Origin: Tenrec ecaudatus | Taxonomy: Eukaryota; Chordata; Mammalia; Afrosoricida; Tenrecidae | DNA length: 64,000 nucleotides | Reading direction: 5' to 3' | Assembly: GCF_050624435.1 (NCBI RefSeq) | Contig: NC_134537.1 | Span: 11,404,584 to 11,468,583, forward strand | In this document: positions 46,140-56,735 of the stretch, one piece after another | Layout: every line of letters starts with the position of its first letter | How positions within the stretch are numbered: the first letter of the stretch is position 1 | Program-made: the position numbers and the translations under genes | The notes under the pieces: model-generated | Databases searched by the model: none | What the model was told of the DNA's origin: nothing | What the model saw: only the letters and a program-made list of their open reading frames with translations

Positions 46140-46905
46140 GCATGTTGGGGCATAGTTATGAAGACTTTTAGACATGACCAAACACCCCATGGGGCTTCAC
46201 ACTGGCCTTGAAGACTAAGGGCCATATTCTCAGTGGACATCCAGCTCAATGGCATAGCATAATTCATAAAGATAACATTCTTCATGCTAGTAGACTAGCA
46301 TCTGGGAGCTTAGAAGCTTGTGAGCCACCATCTAAGATACAACTATTGACCTCTTCACATCTGGAAGACAGGAACGTGAAAAAAGCCAAGGACTCAAGGA
46401 AGCAATTAGTCCAACCACCCAATGGCTCGCATGAATCCCAGCATCCTCTGCTCTGAGACCAAAAGCACTAGATGGTGCCCAGCAACCACTAACGATCACT
46501 CTAAACGATCACAGGAGCACAACTGAAATGCTGGTCAGCGTGAATGAGAAATGTGCAACAGATTTACAAAACTGGCCAGACTTTTGTGTTTGGCAGAGAC
46601 CACTGTCTTAAGATAACCTTCTAACTTGCCATTGAGGCCACTCCTGGAGACCCCCTTTTATACAAATACTAGACCAGCCTATACAATAAATAGCAATACC
46701 CTGGAGAAATGTGCTCTTTAGAACAATCAGCAGTAATAGACCAAAGAGTGTCATCTGCCCAAAAGCAAAACATGCGAAGGTAGAGAGGGGCAAGGGGACC
46801 AGATGAATGGAAACAAAATTCAGAGTGAAAATGGGGCAGAGTGAAATTGCAGCGACCCCAGCCAATGCTACAGGTAAATTTGTGTATGAGCCACTAAACG
46901 GAGAA
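46140..46905. repeat. Unclassified interspersed repeat, probable
   Basis: GACTAAGGGCCATATTCTCA, ATCCAGCTCAATGGCATAGC, GCATCTGGGAGCTTAGAAGC, GATGGTGCCCAGCAACCACT, and GCCTATACAATAAATAGCAA resemble an afrotherian repeat from memory. No open frame. Confidence 0.4.
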
Positions 46906-47168
46906 CTAATTTACTTATAGACTTTCACCTTGAACATAATAATATGTTAATTTTAAAAGATCATAGCCATGAAACCCTATGAAGCATTTCTACACTATCA
47001 AGTGGAATTACAGAGTGGAAAATTATTCAATGGCGCCGACAACAATGGAGATTTGTATGACTGCTCACAGCCATTTGTTCTATTAATTATTGATGTATAT
47101 TAAGTCTTGGGAGTGTTATTTAGGCAAAGATCTTAGATACCAAAATAACTGCCAAAAGAAACCTGCAG

Positions 47169-47196
47169 GTGCTCGCTTCGGCAGCACATATACTAA
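47169..47196 (+). ncRNA. U6 snRNA 5' fragment (28 nt), retropseudogene
   Basis: The 28 bases match U6 spliceosomal RNA nucleotides 1-28 exactly (GTGCTCGCTTCGGCAGCACA, then TATACTAA). The remainder of U6 is absent and there is no A-tail. AAGAAACCTGCAG (47156-47168) and AAGAAACCTGTAG (47195-47207) flank it as 13 bp direct repeats with one mismatch, so it arrived by target-primed insertion. Not functional. Confidence 0.9.
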
Positions 47197-47207
47197 GAAA
47201 CCTGTAG

Positions 47208-48334
47208 TTCTGATCAGCTGCATTGCATGACTTTTTTTCCTAGAAGAATGATGGAATTGAAAACATTACATAATTAAACTAGAATATTTGTAAAAATCTT
47301 CCTGTCAAATCAGTTGAGGAGAGGATTGTTGGCACGTTCCTTTTTGACTACCTGTATGTCAGAACAATGAACAGTCTAGGCCCTGAAAGGGCCAACCAGT
47401 CCACCTTGTCGTTTATGAAGTGGTCATGTAGTCCCCATGAACTTCCCTCCAACTTCCCCTCTCCCCACTGAAAAAAAACTACAAAAGCTAAACAAAATCT
47501 ACAAAACAGCAGTTTGCACTGAATGGAAACCGTCTCACAGCTGGGATTTTCCAGAGAAAGAAGCAAAGGCAGGGAAGCGCATATCCCCCCTGGTCTTCTT
47601 CCGGAAGCTGCCTTTCAGGTTGGACCTGTACAAGGAAACAGGTCTGAGAAACGGTGGTTGGAGGGACGAACGATGAAACCACAGAAGATCAGACTTAGGA
47701 GAGAAGAATCCACGGCAGTTAGTTGTATAGTCATGAATAATTGTATATTTGTAGTTAATAATTGTAGTTACATCTGTTCAAATTCACTTGTAGTGAATCG
47801 ATTTCAGCTCACAGCGACCCAAAAGGACAGAGTCTGTGTATATATTTCATCATTATAGATAGTTAGAGTTGTAGATCTAGCTGTAGAAATATATCCTTTC
47901 TAATGACTGGCCAGTTTCAACACTGTGCCTTTGTGGGGTGAGACTGTGGGAAACTCAAGAAAGGAGAATTTCTAGGAGGTTGATAACGGAGCCTAAATAA
48001 CTGAACTCAGCTGGAAGTAGAGAAGTATGGTGAACCTCGGTGAACTCCCAGGTTTTCCATTGAGAACTCAGTAAAACCTCAACCTGGAGTGGGAATCATG
48101 CCTACGATGAAAGGCAAAGACAAAGCAGGCTCGCCCTAACACACCCTGAAACCAAGCCTGAACAGCATCCACAAGGCGCCTTGGTTTGGCTTTTGCAATG
48201 CCTCTCGGTACTGTCCCATATAGATGGCATGACTCCACATCTCTTGCCAGCCTGGAGACACAAAATGCGGTCCTGTTCGCTTTATATCCACGGTTACATT
48301 AACCCTAAACCGCCTGTGGTAGGTAGAAATGCAT
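47208..48334. other. Unassigned sequence
   Basis: A short AfroSINE-like antisense piece may lie at 47788-47838 (GAATCGATTTCAGCTCACAG, CGACCC). No gene recognised. Confidence 0.4.
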
Positions 48335-48502
48335 GTACTCTAATCACCGAATCAACAGTTCAACTCCACCAGCCGCTCCCTGGAAGAAAGATGAGACTGT
48401 CTGCTACAGGAAATATTTAAAAGCCTCCGAAACCAGATGGAGGGCCACTGTGGATTGGAATCAACTCGATGGCAGTGGGCTTGGTTTTGGTTTGGGCTTT
48501 CA
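48335..48502 (+). repeat. AfroSINE
   Basis: ATCAACAGTTCAACTCCACC, GAAAGATGAGACTGTCTGCT, GGAATCAACTCGATGGCAGT, GGGCTTGGTTTTGG. Confidence 0.85.
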
Positions 48503-48565
48503 TCACGGAAACCTGGTTAAGTATTTGAATGTTACGTTGCATGGCAAAAAGAAACATTGCCAAGA

Positions 48566-48665
48566 AAGAAAGGAAGGAAGGAAGGAAGGAAGGAAGGAAG
48601 GAAGGAAGGAAGGAAGGAAGGAAGGAAGGAAGGAAGGAAGGAAGGGAGGAAGGAAGGAAGGAAGG
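48566..48665. repeat. (GGAA)n microsatellite
   Basis: About 23 GGAA units with one GGGA interruption. AACATTGC occurs directly on both sides (48553-48560 and 48666-48673). Confidence 0.95.
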
Positions 48666-48673
48666 AACATTGC

Positions 48674-49083
48674 ATTTGTCATCAAGATGAGAGACTTTAA
48701 AACAGGAAAATTATTCTAGATTGTTTCAGTGGCGGGTGTGGGGAGGGCATTCCAGTGAATCACAGGAGCCCTTAGAAGCCAAGAACTTTATGACTGGAGT
48801 CAGAGAAATGTGACAAAAGTGGTCCCCGGAGTTGGAAGCCTTGAAAAGTTTGCTTGAACCATTTCTGGCTTGAAAACACAGAAAATCCATTCCTCTAGAA
48901 TGAAATTCTACCCACTCGCTGAAGGAACTTGGGAGCAGATTTGTCTCTCCCCTCCAGTACCAACCCCCAGCTTCCACTTGCCTAGGGGGCCAGCATCTTG
49001 ATTTCCGCCTTCTGAGAACCTCCCCAGGTCTGCTGGACATCTGACCCAGAGAACTGTGATCAGAGATGGGTGCTGTGTTGAGA
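48674..49083. other. Unassigned sequence
   Basis: No gene recognised. The 137-codon minus-strand frame has no known features. Confidence 0.4.
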
Positions 49084-49272
49084 GAAGCACCTGGGGGTGC
49101 TGTGGATACGCATTGGATTGTGAAAGCCAAGGTTGGCACTTCAACCCCATCGGCTGCTCCTCAGAAGAAAGATGAGGTCGCTTGCTCCAGGGAAGATGTA
49201 CAGCCTCAGACACTCTACCTGGGGGTCGCCCTGGGTGGAAACCAGCTCGATGGCGGGGAAGTTTGGAGATTG
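49084..49272 (+). repeat. AfroSINE
   Basis: GGCACTTCAACCCCATCGGC, GAAAGATGAGGTCGCTTGCT, TACAGCCTCAGACACTCTAC, CAGCTCGATGGCGGGG. Confidence 0.8.
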
Positions 49273-51335
49273 TCAGTCACTAAAGCTGCGGTCATTTATT
49301 ACACCGTCACAGAAACCTTCCACCCACATGCTGTGATTCGCTGAAGATGCATTCCTCTCTATTAGTTTTTGGATTCCGTAAGAAAGAAGTGTCCCATACT
49401 CCATCTGTATCAGATGTCCTTGCTCTTAAAAATGCTGCTTCTCCAGAATCCTCTCTTATGCCCATTCCCTCTGAATGCAGACCCTGGCCATTCCCGTCAG
49501 CACTCAGAATTTAACATCAACAAACCCCTTAATGTGGTAGCAGTGGCAAAACACACCGCAGAGTGCCCTGCATGACAGAAGAGGTCACTATCAGAACCCA
49601 TGTACCCAAACCCAGGCACCAGGCCCCTGCCCAGCTCCAGTAGACTTCCACCTTGGAGAAGGAGCCCTCCACGAGACACTCCTAGCCTTGTAAGCCTGCC
49701 AGGACCTGGCTCCCAATTATTTTGGTGTGGTGAGAGCAGGAGGCCCTCACTTCCCACCCTACATGGTGCATTGTGGGAATGCATAACACATCATCCTGAA
49801 AGGAAGGCATAATCCTTTCTCAAACTACAGGATGACTTCCGTGGTCTAGATAATAGGTAACACTAAAATAAATAGCAATCCCAAACTTCCCCTCTAATTC
49901 CGCATCTAGGAAAGAAGGCACGAGCCCACTCCATCCACGAGACCCTCCTATTAAACCCAGTTCATTTCCTTTACTGCGAAGATCGCACGGCCCGCCTCTG
50001 CCTTCCTTTTCTGTTACACAGATAAAGAACTCATCATGGTACTTTTCCCCAACCAAATAAAGTCTGCTGGGAGGTCGGTCTCCAACCCCGAACGACACAG
50101 CCAAGTCCCTCCAAACGCAACATCTCCCACTTACGCATCAACACAATGAGTGCTCTGTCTTTACCAGGCCCCCTGCTACAATGATCTCAAGGGCAGGGAC
50201 TTGAACTTAACCTTGAAGAGACTATCTCTTGTTTCTGGGGAAACTGCCCAGACTTTTTTTTTTTCTTATAGAACCCTTCGAGTCTCAGATAGTGCTCCCA
50301 TTGGGGGTGTGGACATCCATCTCAGTGGAATTCTTTGTGGGAGATAGTGGCTTCTTTGCCTGCTGAGACAGAGAGTGAGCTGTGAGCTGAGCCATAGCTC
50401 AGCACGCCGTGTGGCATCTTTGGAGAGCTGGACCAGCCTCGGGAGGGTTGAATCGCTGTGCACATGTAGTTATCAACTGCTTAGCTGTGGTTTTCACTGG
50501 ACAGCTGCAGCCCCAGGTACAGAACAGAAATGGGAACATCTGCAGGAGAGACATGCCCCCCTGCTGGCCTGAGAAGGGACTTGGAATGGTCCTGGAATGA
50601 CGATGTCCCAGGCATTGGACAGGGAAAGACTGAGATAACCAGAGGAGCTGGTGTTGGTATACTGTGCCCTGGGGTGACGGACGAGTTAGGCTGAGAAAAC
50701 AGATCATGGCCTTCAAAACAGACTGCTCATACTCCAGAGGGTGCCCCAAATGTCTCTCTGGGGTGCAGGAAGATCTGCGTGACACTGGCCTTTCTGTATT
50801 TATAGTTATCTTAAAAGATAAGAGCGCAATCGCTATGCCCGCCATCCTCACTCTGCACAGTCCTACCCCCAGGATCACTGGTCTCTCTCACACCCCCTGG
50901 CTTTCAATGTACCCCCAGTGATGGCAGTACGTGCCCACCCAGTTAGTGAATGTGTTCATTGTATCATGTGGCTTTATCTGAACTGACCTTGACATGAGGA
51001 ACTACCTAGTGATTTTTTTAAATCGTTCAGATCATATTGATAATATCAGCCCAAAGGACTTCGAAGACCATGGTAAAGCCGATTCCATCTCCAATCCTAG
51101 GAAGACCACTTGGTCAGATGCATTGACAAAGCAGGGGAAAACCAGGCACGAGCTAACTAGAGGGATACAGTCAACCCCAATTCTCTCATTATTACTCCTG
51201 GTAATATTTTCCCTGAGAACAATGCACTTGAGTTATTAATAAAGAAAATATATGGTTAAAATATTATTTATCTCATTGTCAGCTTATCTTTCATTTTGAT
51301 TGTTGTAAACTTGCAGCATATGCAATTAGTATAAG
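49273..51335. other. Unassigned sequence
   Basis: About 2 kb, moderate GC content. Open frames of up to 159 codons (50399-50878, minus) show no known protein. I see no exon signature. Confidence 0.4.
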
Positions 51336-51347
51336 AGACAGTACACG

Positions 51348-51742
51348 GGTGGATGATACCTTCAGGACCAAGGGTGTGAGGGGCGATGCTGGGAGAGTGG
51401 AGGGCGAGTGGGTTGGAAAGGGGGAACTGATTACAAGGACCCACATGTGACCTCCTTCCTGGGAGAGTGACGGCAGGGAAGGGGAAGAAGGGAGACTCCG
51501 GATAGGGCAAGATATGACAAAATAACGATGTATAAATTACCAAGGGCCCATGAGGGAGGGGGGAGCGGGGAGAGAGGGAAAAAAAAAAGAGGACCTGATG
51601 CAAAGGGCTTAAGTGGAGAGCAAATGCTTTGAGAATGATTGGGGCAGGGAATGTATGGATGTGCTTTATACAATTGATGTCTGTATATGTATGGATTGTG
51701 ATAAGAGTTGTATGAGCCCCTAATAAATTGTTTTTAAAAAAA
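51348..51742 (+). mobile_element. 5'-truncated L1 with perfect target-site duplication
   Basis: 395 bases of L1 3' end finishing in CCCCTAATAAATTGTTTTTA and an A run. AGACAGTACACG occurs at 51336-51347 and 51743-51754. The perfect repeat suggests a fairly recent insertion. Confidence 0.95.
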
Positions 51743-51929
51743 AGACAGTACACGTCACCCACCCATAAAAAAATCAATAGGCATACAGTCCACTTTTCTT
51801 TCTGAATTCTACCATTCATTAACCACATAATCACGGGTTCGTTTTCTGACTCTTAATGCTCTTGTCTATATAATGTACAATGTCCTCCACCTCACAGATT
51901 TTGTCGAAAAGCTTTGTTTTAAAAATAAT

Positions 51930-52038
51930 AGAGGCCAGGTGGTGTAGTGGTTAGTCATTGAGTTGCTAACTGCTAGGTCAGCAGTTCAAAACCACCAGCC
52001 GCTCCCTCAGAAAAATGAGTCTTTCTACTCCTATAGTT
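51930..52038 (+). repeat. AfroSINE, 5' part
   Basis: GGTGGTGTAGTGGTTAGTCA, AGGTCAGCAGTTCAAAACCA, CCAGCCGCTCCCTCAG, TGAGTCTTTCTACTCC. It breaks off into an A/T-rich tail. Confidence 0.85.
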
Positions 52039-52531
52039 TTTTTTAAATAAATAAATATAATAAAAAATTGTGATACATCTCAGGAATGTCACAAGCCTTG
52101 GTTCATGTCCTCTGTGAAGGAGCGCCCCGTGCTGGGATTGGGGTACTCATGCCCTTCAGGAATGCTTGATCAAGAGGCTTTGCCCAGTTTGGACAGAAGG
52201 ATACCTCCACTGCTAATGTAGACTTCCTGCCAACGTGCCAAAGGGTGCCAGCTGTCCAGGGCAGCTCTTTATTGAACTACGTGTAGAGTTTGGTAGATGC
52301 TTGGGCGCAGAAAGGAATGATCACATTTATGAAACAATTCCTCGTGTTTGTGTGCTTTGTATTAGAACACACAAAAAATTTAAACTAACTCCTTCATGGT
52401 AGAATTAGTTCCTGCTTTGATCTTTTTGTTGTTGCTGATATCATGAGTTTTCAGGCATGGAAGACATTTTGAATGGGATGGGGAAAATTGGGGGGAGGTA
52501 ATCTGGATTTTGATAAGAGGACGTTGTGATT
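52039..52531. other. Unassigned sequence
   Basis: No gene or named repeat recognised. Confidence 0.4.
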
Positions 52532-52714
52532 TATTTGGGCTGCTAACACAAGGTCAGTGGTTCAAAATCACCAGCTGCTCCTTGGAACAAAAAGAGGCTT
52601 TCTACTCCCATAAAGAGTTACAGTCCCAGAAACCCTCAAGAGCAGTTCTATATACCCTGTGCGGTAGGGTCACTATGAAAAGGAGCTGTGAGTTAGTTTG
52701 GGGTTTAAAGCAAG
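52532..52714 (+). repeat. AfroSINE
   Basis: GGGCTGCTAACACAAGGTCA, GGTTCAAAATCACCAGCTGC, GAGGCTTTCTACTCCCATAA, AGAGTTACAGTCCCAGAAAC, GGTAGGGTCACTATG. Confidence 0.85.
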
Positions 52715-54159
52715 ACGTCTATCTATGTCACAGGGGGGGGTCTCTGATGTTGTGTTGGTTGGATAAGGCTCCTTATTGTATGGCAGCGTGGACCAATAGT
52801 GGGATAGCATCTTCCCACTGAACACCCACAGGTGAAAAACAAAATATGTTAAAAAAAAAAAAAGAAAAGATTGATTTGCTTGATGTCATAGACAAACTTA
52901 AGCTTTGGCATGTGCAGCTCTTAATAAAAAATATTGTATGTGACATTGCATTTTAAAATCATAATGAAATGAAAAAATGCAAAATATTAACTCGGATGGA
53001 TGCCTAGGGCAATTGAGAGAAGCCGGATATCTGTACATTCAATTCTAGTATTTTCTCAATGCTAAATTTTCTATTTTGATCCTGTCTGCAACTTACTCTC
53101 ATGATTTAGGAGAAAATAATGATGTGTGTGTAAAGCAAATGTATTAAAAGTGTTGACATTAGGGAATCTGGGTACATATGTGATTTTTGTTTGTACTGTT
53201 TTTGCAAATGGTCAGTAAGTCTGGAACAGTCTTTGAAATCCTGTCACGAAGGAGGGCATTCTCCTACGGCTCCAACAAACATGAAACAGCCGATCCCTGC
53301 GCAGGAGAACAGTTGACTTTCTGCCTTCATTTTGCCGGAAGCATAAACAACTCCCCCAACTCTTCTCCCACACTCTACATAAGGTTTCTTACTTTACCCC
53401 CCTGCCCCATCATCTTCCCTCTTTTTGTCCATCAGCCACACCACCGAAAATGGCCTGATTTCTCAGAGATTCTGTTGCAGATAAAGCATTCTTGTCTTTC
53501 CCTGCAAGATCATGGGTCTACAGAGAGCAACCTCCTAAAAGGAGCTGATTTTTTTGTTTCATTGGCATCCCAGGTACCAAAAACAAACCCAACTCTACAA
53601 GGGAAGAATTTATTCTTGAAATACATTTTCAAATCGTTGCAAATAATAAAAAGAAACTGATCGCCTCATGATGGAGTCCCAGGGCTTTGAAACTGAGGAT
53701 ATCTGAGTTCTCATCCACAACCCGCCCTGAGGCCCAGACATTGCCAAGCATGAGCAAGAATGATGCGAGAGGACAGGAGCCCACATCAGAATTAACTTGA
53801 TGTCCTCTAACTTTGTTTTCTCCATCCTTTTATGTCTTCCCAAGCTTGCCTTGTTATTAGAACAAATTCACCCCCACACCCCCACCACACGGGGATATGA
53901 TGAAATGGTGCCTACAAAAATTTTACACTTGCCACTTGAAGCTGAAACACAAAGGGAAAGAAGATGATGGAGGAGGATGAAAATTAGTGGGATCCCCTTA
54001 CCTTCAGATGGAAGTTGTTGCCCTGGGACAGGTTCCCCGGCTGTTCCAGGTCCCTTCAGGGGGTTGAAGGTACCTCAATGCATGCAGCATATATAGGGAG
54101 ATGTTAGCTCTCCGAGATTCTCAGTACACAAGGTGTTTGTGATGGTCCTCCTGTCAAGA
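52715..54159. other. Unassigned sequence
   Basis: The 157-codon plus-strand frame at 53187-53660 has no known protein features. No exon signature seen. Confidence 0.4.
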
Positions 54160-54360
54160 CCCACTTAAAAACAAAAGCTACACAAAGGCCACAAAGAGGC
54201 CACACAAACGGTAAACAAAGGACTAAAGAAATGGCCTAACAAAAGTCAAAGAAAGTCTGAACAAAGAGTGAGACAAAGACAAAACAAAAGACAAAGAGCA
54301 GGACAAAGACCAGAACAAAGGGCAAAAGAAAATCCAAACAAAAGCTAAATGGCAGACCAA
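54160..54360. repeat. A-rich, T-poor degenerate array
   Basis: A ~200 base stretch built from loosely repeating ACAAAG/AACAAA units roughly every 10 bases, with few T. It leads straight into the microsatellite on its right. Confidence 0.6.
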
Positions 54361-54378
54361 ATCCTCTCTCTCTCTCTC

Positions 54379-54477
<99 letters not shown>
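54361..54477. repeat. (CT)n(CA)n compound microsatellite
   Basis: About 37 CT units followed by about 18 CA units. Confidence 0.97.
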
Positions 54478-55273
54478 AAGTCCATGCTATACCCACATAC
54501 TTTATTACAGCCTCCCACCTTCCCCATGCCCACACCAGCCTCGCTCCTCACCAGACCTCACTCTCTACCAACTCGACCTGCCATCCATCCACATGACGGG
54601 TCCAACCACACCACGCATCAGCTCAGCCTATCAGACCACAGGCACTCCCACACGTGACAAGCAGCCCAGCAAGCAGCCCACCTCAATACACATCAACACA
54701 TGAGCCACAAATCATCCACAACGTTGGGTTGGAGTCACAGTTACAAATGTCTCTCTCTAAGCTCATATTTTTATACTCCTTGAAAATTAAATACCCATCC
54801 ATACTCCCTTCACTGACATACACATGCACATGCATACAGGCACACACACCAAGACTAATACACATGCACATGCTTACAAACACACACACCAAGACTGACA
54901 TTCACACATGCATGTCCTTACAGACTTCATTTTAATGAGAGCAGCTTCAGTTCTATGACAAATGCCTTCAATTGCCTTGAAATTTATTAAAAACATTTAC
55001 AAGCCATCTCAGAGGGTGGATGGTTTTTGTAAATGAGGACTCTCATTCAATTAACTCGACAATACTGATTTCAGCGTTGAAGATGGGCATTTTCTTATCA
55101 TGTCTCCTAACATTTTGGGGTTACCATACCGGATCCTATAACTACACTTCTGTTAAAGCTTTCAAGATGTAGAACTATGCACTACTGATAGGAGAGATTA
55201 AAACCAAACCAACCCATGGCTGCTTTGCCTCCGGAATTCCCAGAGCTTCCTGCAAAATGGTGAACTGTGCAGG
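54478..55273. other. Unassigned sequence, C/A-rich at first
   Basis: 54480-54720 is pyrimidine/A-rich and G-poor on the plus strand. An imperfect repeat of ACACACACCAAGACT with CACATGCACATGC lies at 54820-54905. No gene. Confidence 0.45.
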
Positions 55274-55343
55274 GACTTCGAAAAAACTCATAGAAGAATT
55301 CCATTACCTGCTACTCCCATTTTTTCATGCACTTTTTGAAGCC
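55274..55343. mobile_element. Short mariner-type MITE
   Basis: GACTTCGAAAAAACTCATAG and CATGCACTTTTTGAAGCCC form imperfect inverted ends. It pairs with the copy at 27444-27509. Confidence 0.55.
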
Positions 55344-55549
55344 CTTTCCTATATTCGGCCGTGGTCATCAGATGTCCTTTCACGTCCCTATCTCAGTATA
55401 TAAAATAAAAGTTTCAGCTTGTCAAGGCAATTTAATGAGAATGCACACATCCAATCTAAATCTCGCTGTACACAAATGTAGAGGCTCTTTCTGAGTAACA
55501 CTGTGTAGTTTGATTTCTTTGGTATAGTTGGTTGGTTTCTCTTACTGGG

Positions 55550-55710
55550 AGATCAGCAAAACAGCCATGATGCTGCCGCCAGGTAGGCGGTTCAAAATCA
55601 CCAACCACTCTTTGGGAGAAAGATGAGCCTGTGCTTATGTAAAGATTTACAACCTGAGAAACTCAATACAAGGCTGCTAGGAGAGGGAATCAACTCAGGA
55701 GCAGTGGGTG
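55550..55710 (+). repeat. AfroSINE with GGAT tail
   Basis: GGCGGTTCAAAATCACCAAC, GAGAAAGATGAGCCTGTGCT, AAAGATTTACAACCTGAGAA, GGAATCAACTCAGGAGCAGT. The terminal GGGTTTGG has become a GGAT run. Confidence 0.8.
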
Positions 55711-55774
55711 GATGGATGGATGGTTGGATGGATGGATGGATGGATGGATGGATGGATGGATGGATGGATGGATG
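55711..55774. repeat. (GGAT)n microsatellite
   Basis: About 16 units grown from the AfroSINE 3' end. Confidence 0.95.
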
Positions 55775-56231
55775 GGACCAGCGCTGTGCAGTTGCTCTAA
55801 TGAATGAATGGGAAGATAGACGGGGGTGCTTCAGCACATAGATTACCAGTGTCGAAGTGGATGAAATTAGGCATCTTTCCGATTTCCCAATCAATCTGAA
55901 CGGTGTCGTTTGCCTTGATGAGGGATGAGAGCAGACGGTGGGAGCATCACCAGGTGAGGACTTCCTTTCATGCCCGCAAAAAAAGAGCTGTCTTACTTTG
56001 CACAACTTGGACTTTGCCTCTTCAAGGGTAATACTATGAACAGCCCAGTGACCCCTGGTGTCATAGATCAGACAGAAATTCTCTCTGGTCTTGTCAAGAC
56101 CAATGACATCCAGAAAACCAGAAGGGTAGGTTATATCCGTCCAGACCTTGCCATCAATCTTTAGGAACCTCTGGGTGCAATTTCTTTTATAACTTTATCT
56201 CCAATCAGAGCATACATAAGTCTATCCCTTC
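55775..56231. other. Unassigned sequence
   Basis: No gene or named repeat recognised. Confidence 0.4.
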
Positions 56232-56239
56232 AGAAAATG

Positions 56240-56427
56240 ACTAGTACTTAGAGCTCAAGTAGAAAGAAAATGTTTTGAAAATGATGATGGCAACAAATGT
56301 ACAAATGTGCTTGACACAATGGATGGATGGGTGGATGGATGGATGGATGGATGGATGGATGGATGGATGGATGGATGGATTGTGATAAGAGCTGTATGAA
56401 CCCCCAATAAAATGATTTTCAAAAACA
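56240..56427 (+). mobile_element. L1 tail containing a GGAT expansion
   Basis: GCTCAAGTAGAAAGAAAATG, TACAAATGTGCTTGACACAA, then GGAT repeated at 56319-56381 and ATTGTGATAAGAGCTGTATG, CCCCCAATAAAATGATTTTC. AGAAAATG flanks it on both sides (56232-56239 and 56428-56435). Confidence 0.85.
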
Positions 56428-56599
56428 AGAAAATGGCGGGAGACATTCTCTCAGGTTGTGGGGACCAGAGGCTGGACCAGAGCAAACACACCAGTCAGCT
56501 TGTACCTCCTTCAACGCTGTGGAGCAGCTACGCCCTTAAGATGCTTCTTAGAACCGTGGCCGTGCTTACAGAAAGAGAACCAGCTCCCTCGGTGTCCCC

Positions 56600-56735
56600 A
56601 GGAAACAGCAGCTATAATCTTTACGGAAACAGACTGTTCCATCTTTCTTCTTCTGTGGGGTGGCTGGTGGCTTCCTATCGGACCTTTCGGTTAGCAGCCG
56701 CCTGTTTAACCACCGCGTATCCAGGGCTCCCCTTG
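56600..56735 (-). repeat. AfroSINE, antisense
   Basis: TATAATCTTTACGGAAACAG, TCCATCTTTCTTCTTCTGTG, GACCTTTCGGTTAGCAGCCG, CACCGCGTATCCAGGGCTCC. Confidence 0.85.

Noticed and set aside
47169-47196. Functional U6 snRNA gene
   Set aside because: Only nucleotides 1-28 are present. No TATA/PSE at the expected distance upstream and no terminal T run.
53187-53660. 157-codon plus-strand open frame
   Set aside because: No known protein features, no exon boundaries of quality, and ordinary AT-rich context.
54223-54657. Open frames rich in LS, TH, RE and CV
   Set aside because: Translations of the (CT)n(CA)n microsatellite.
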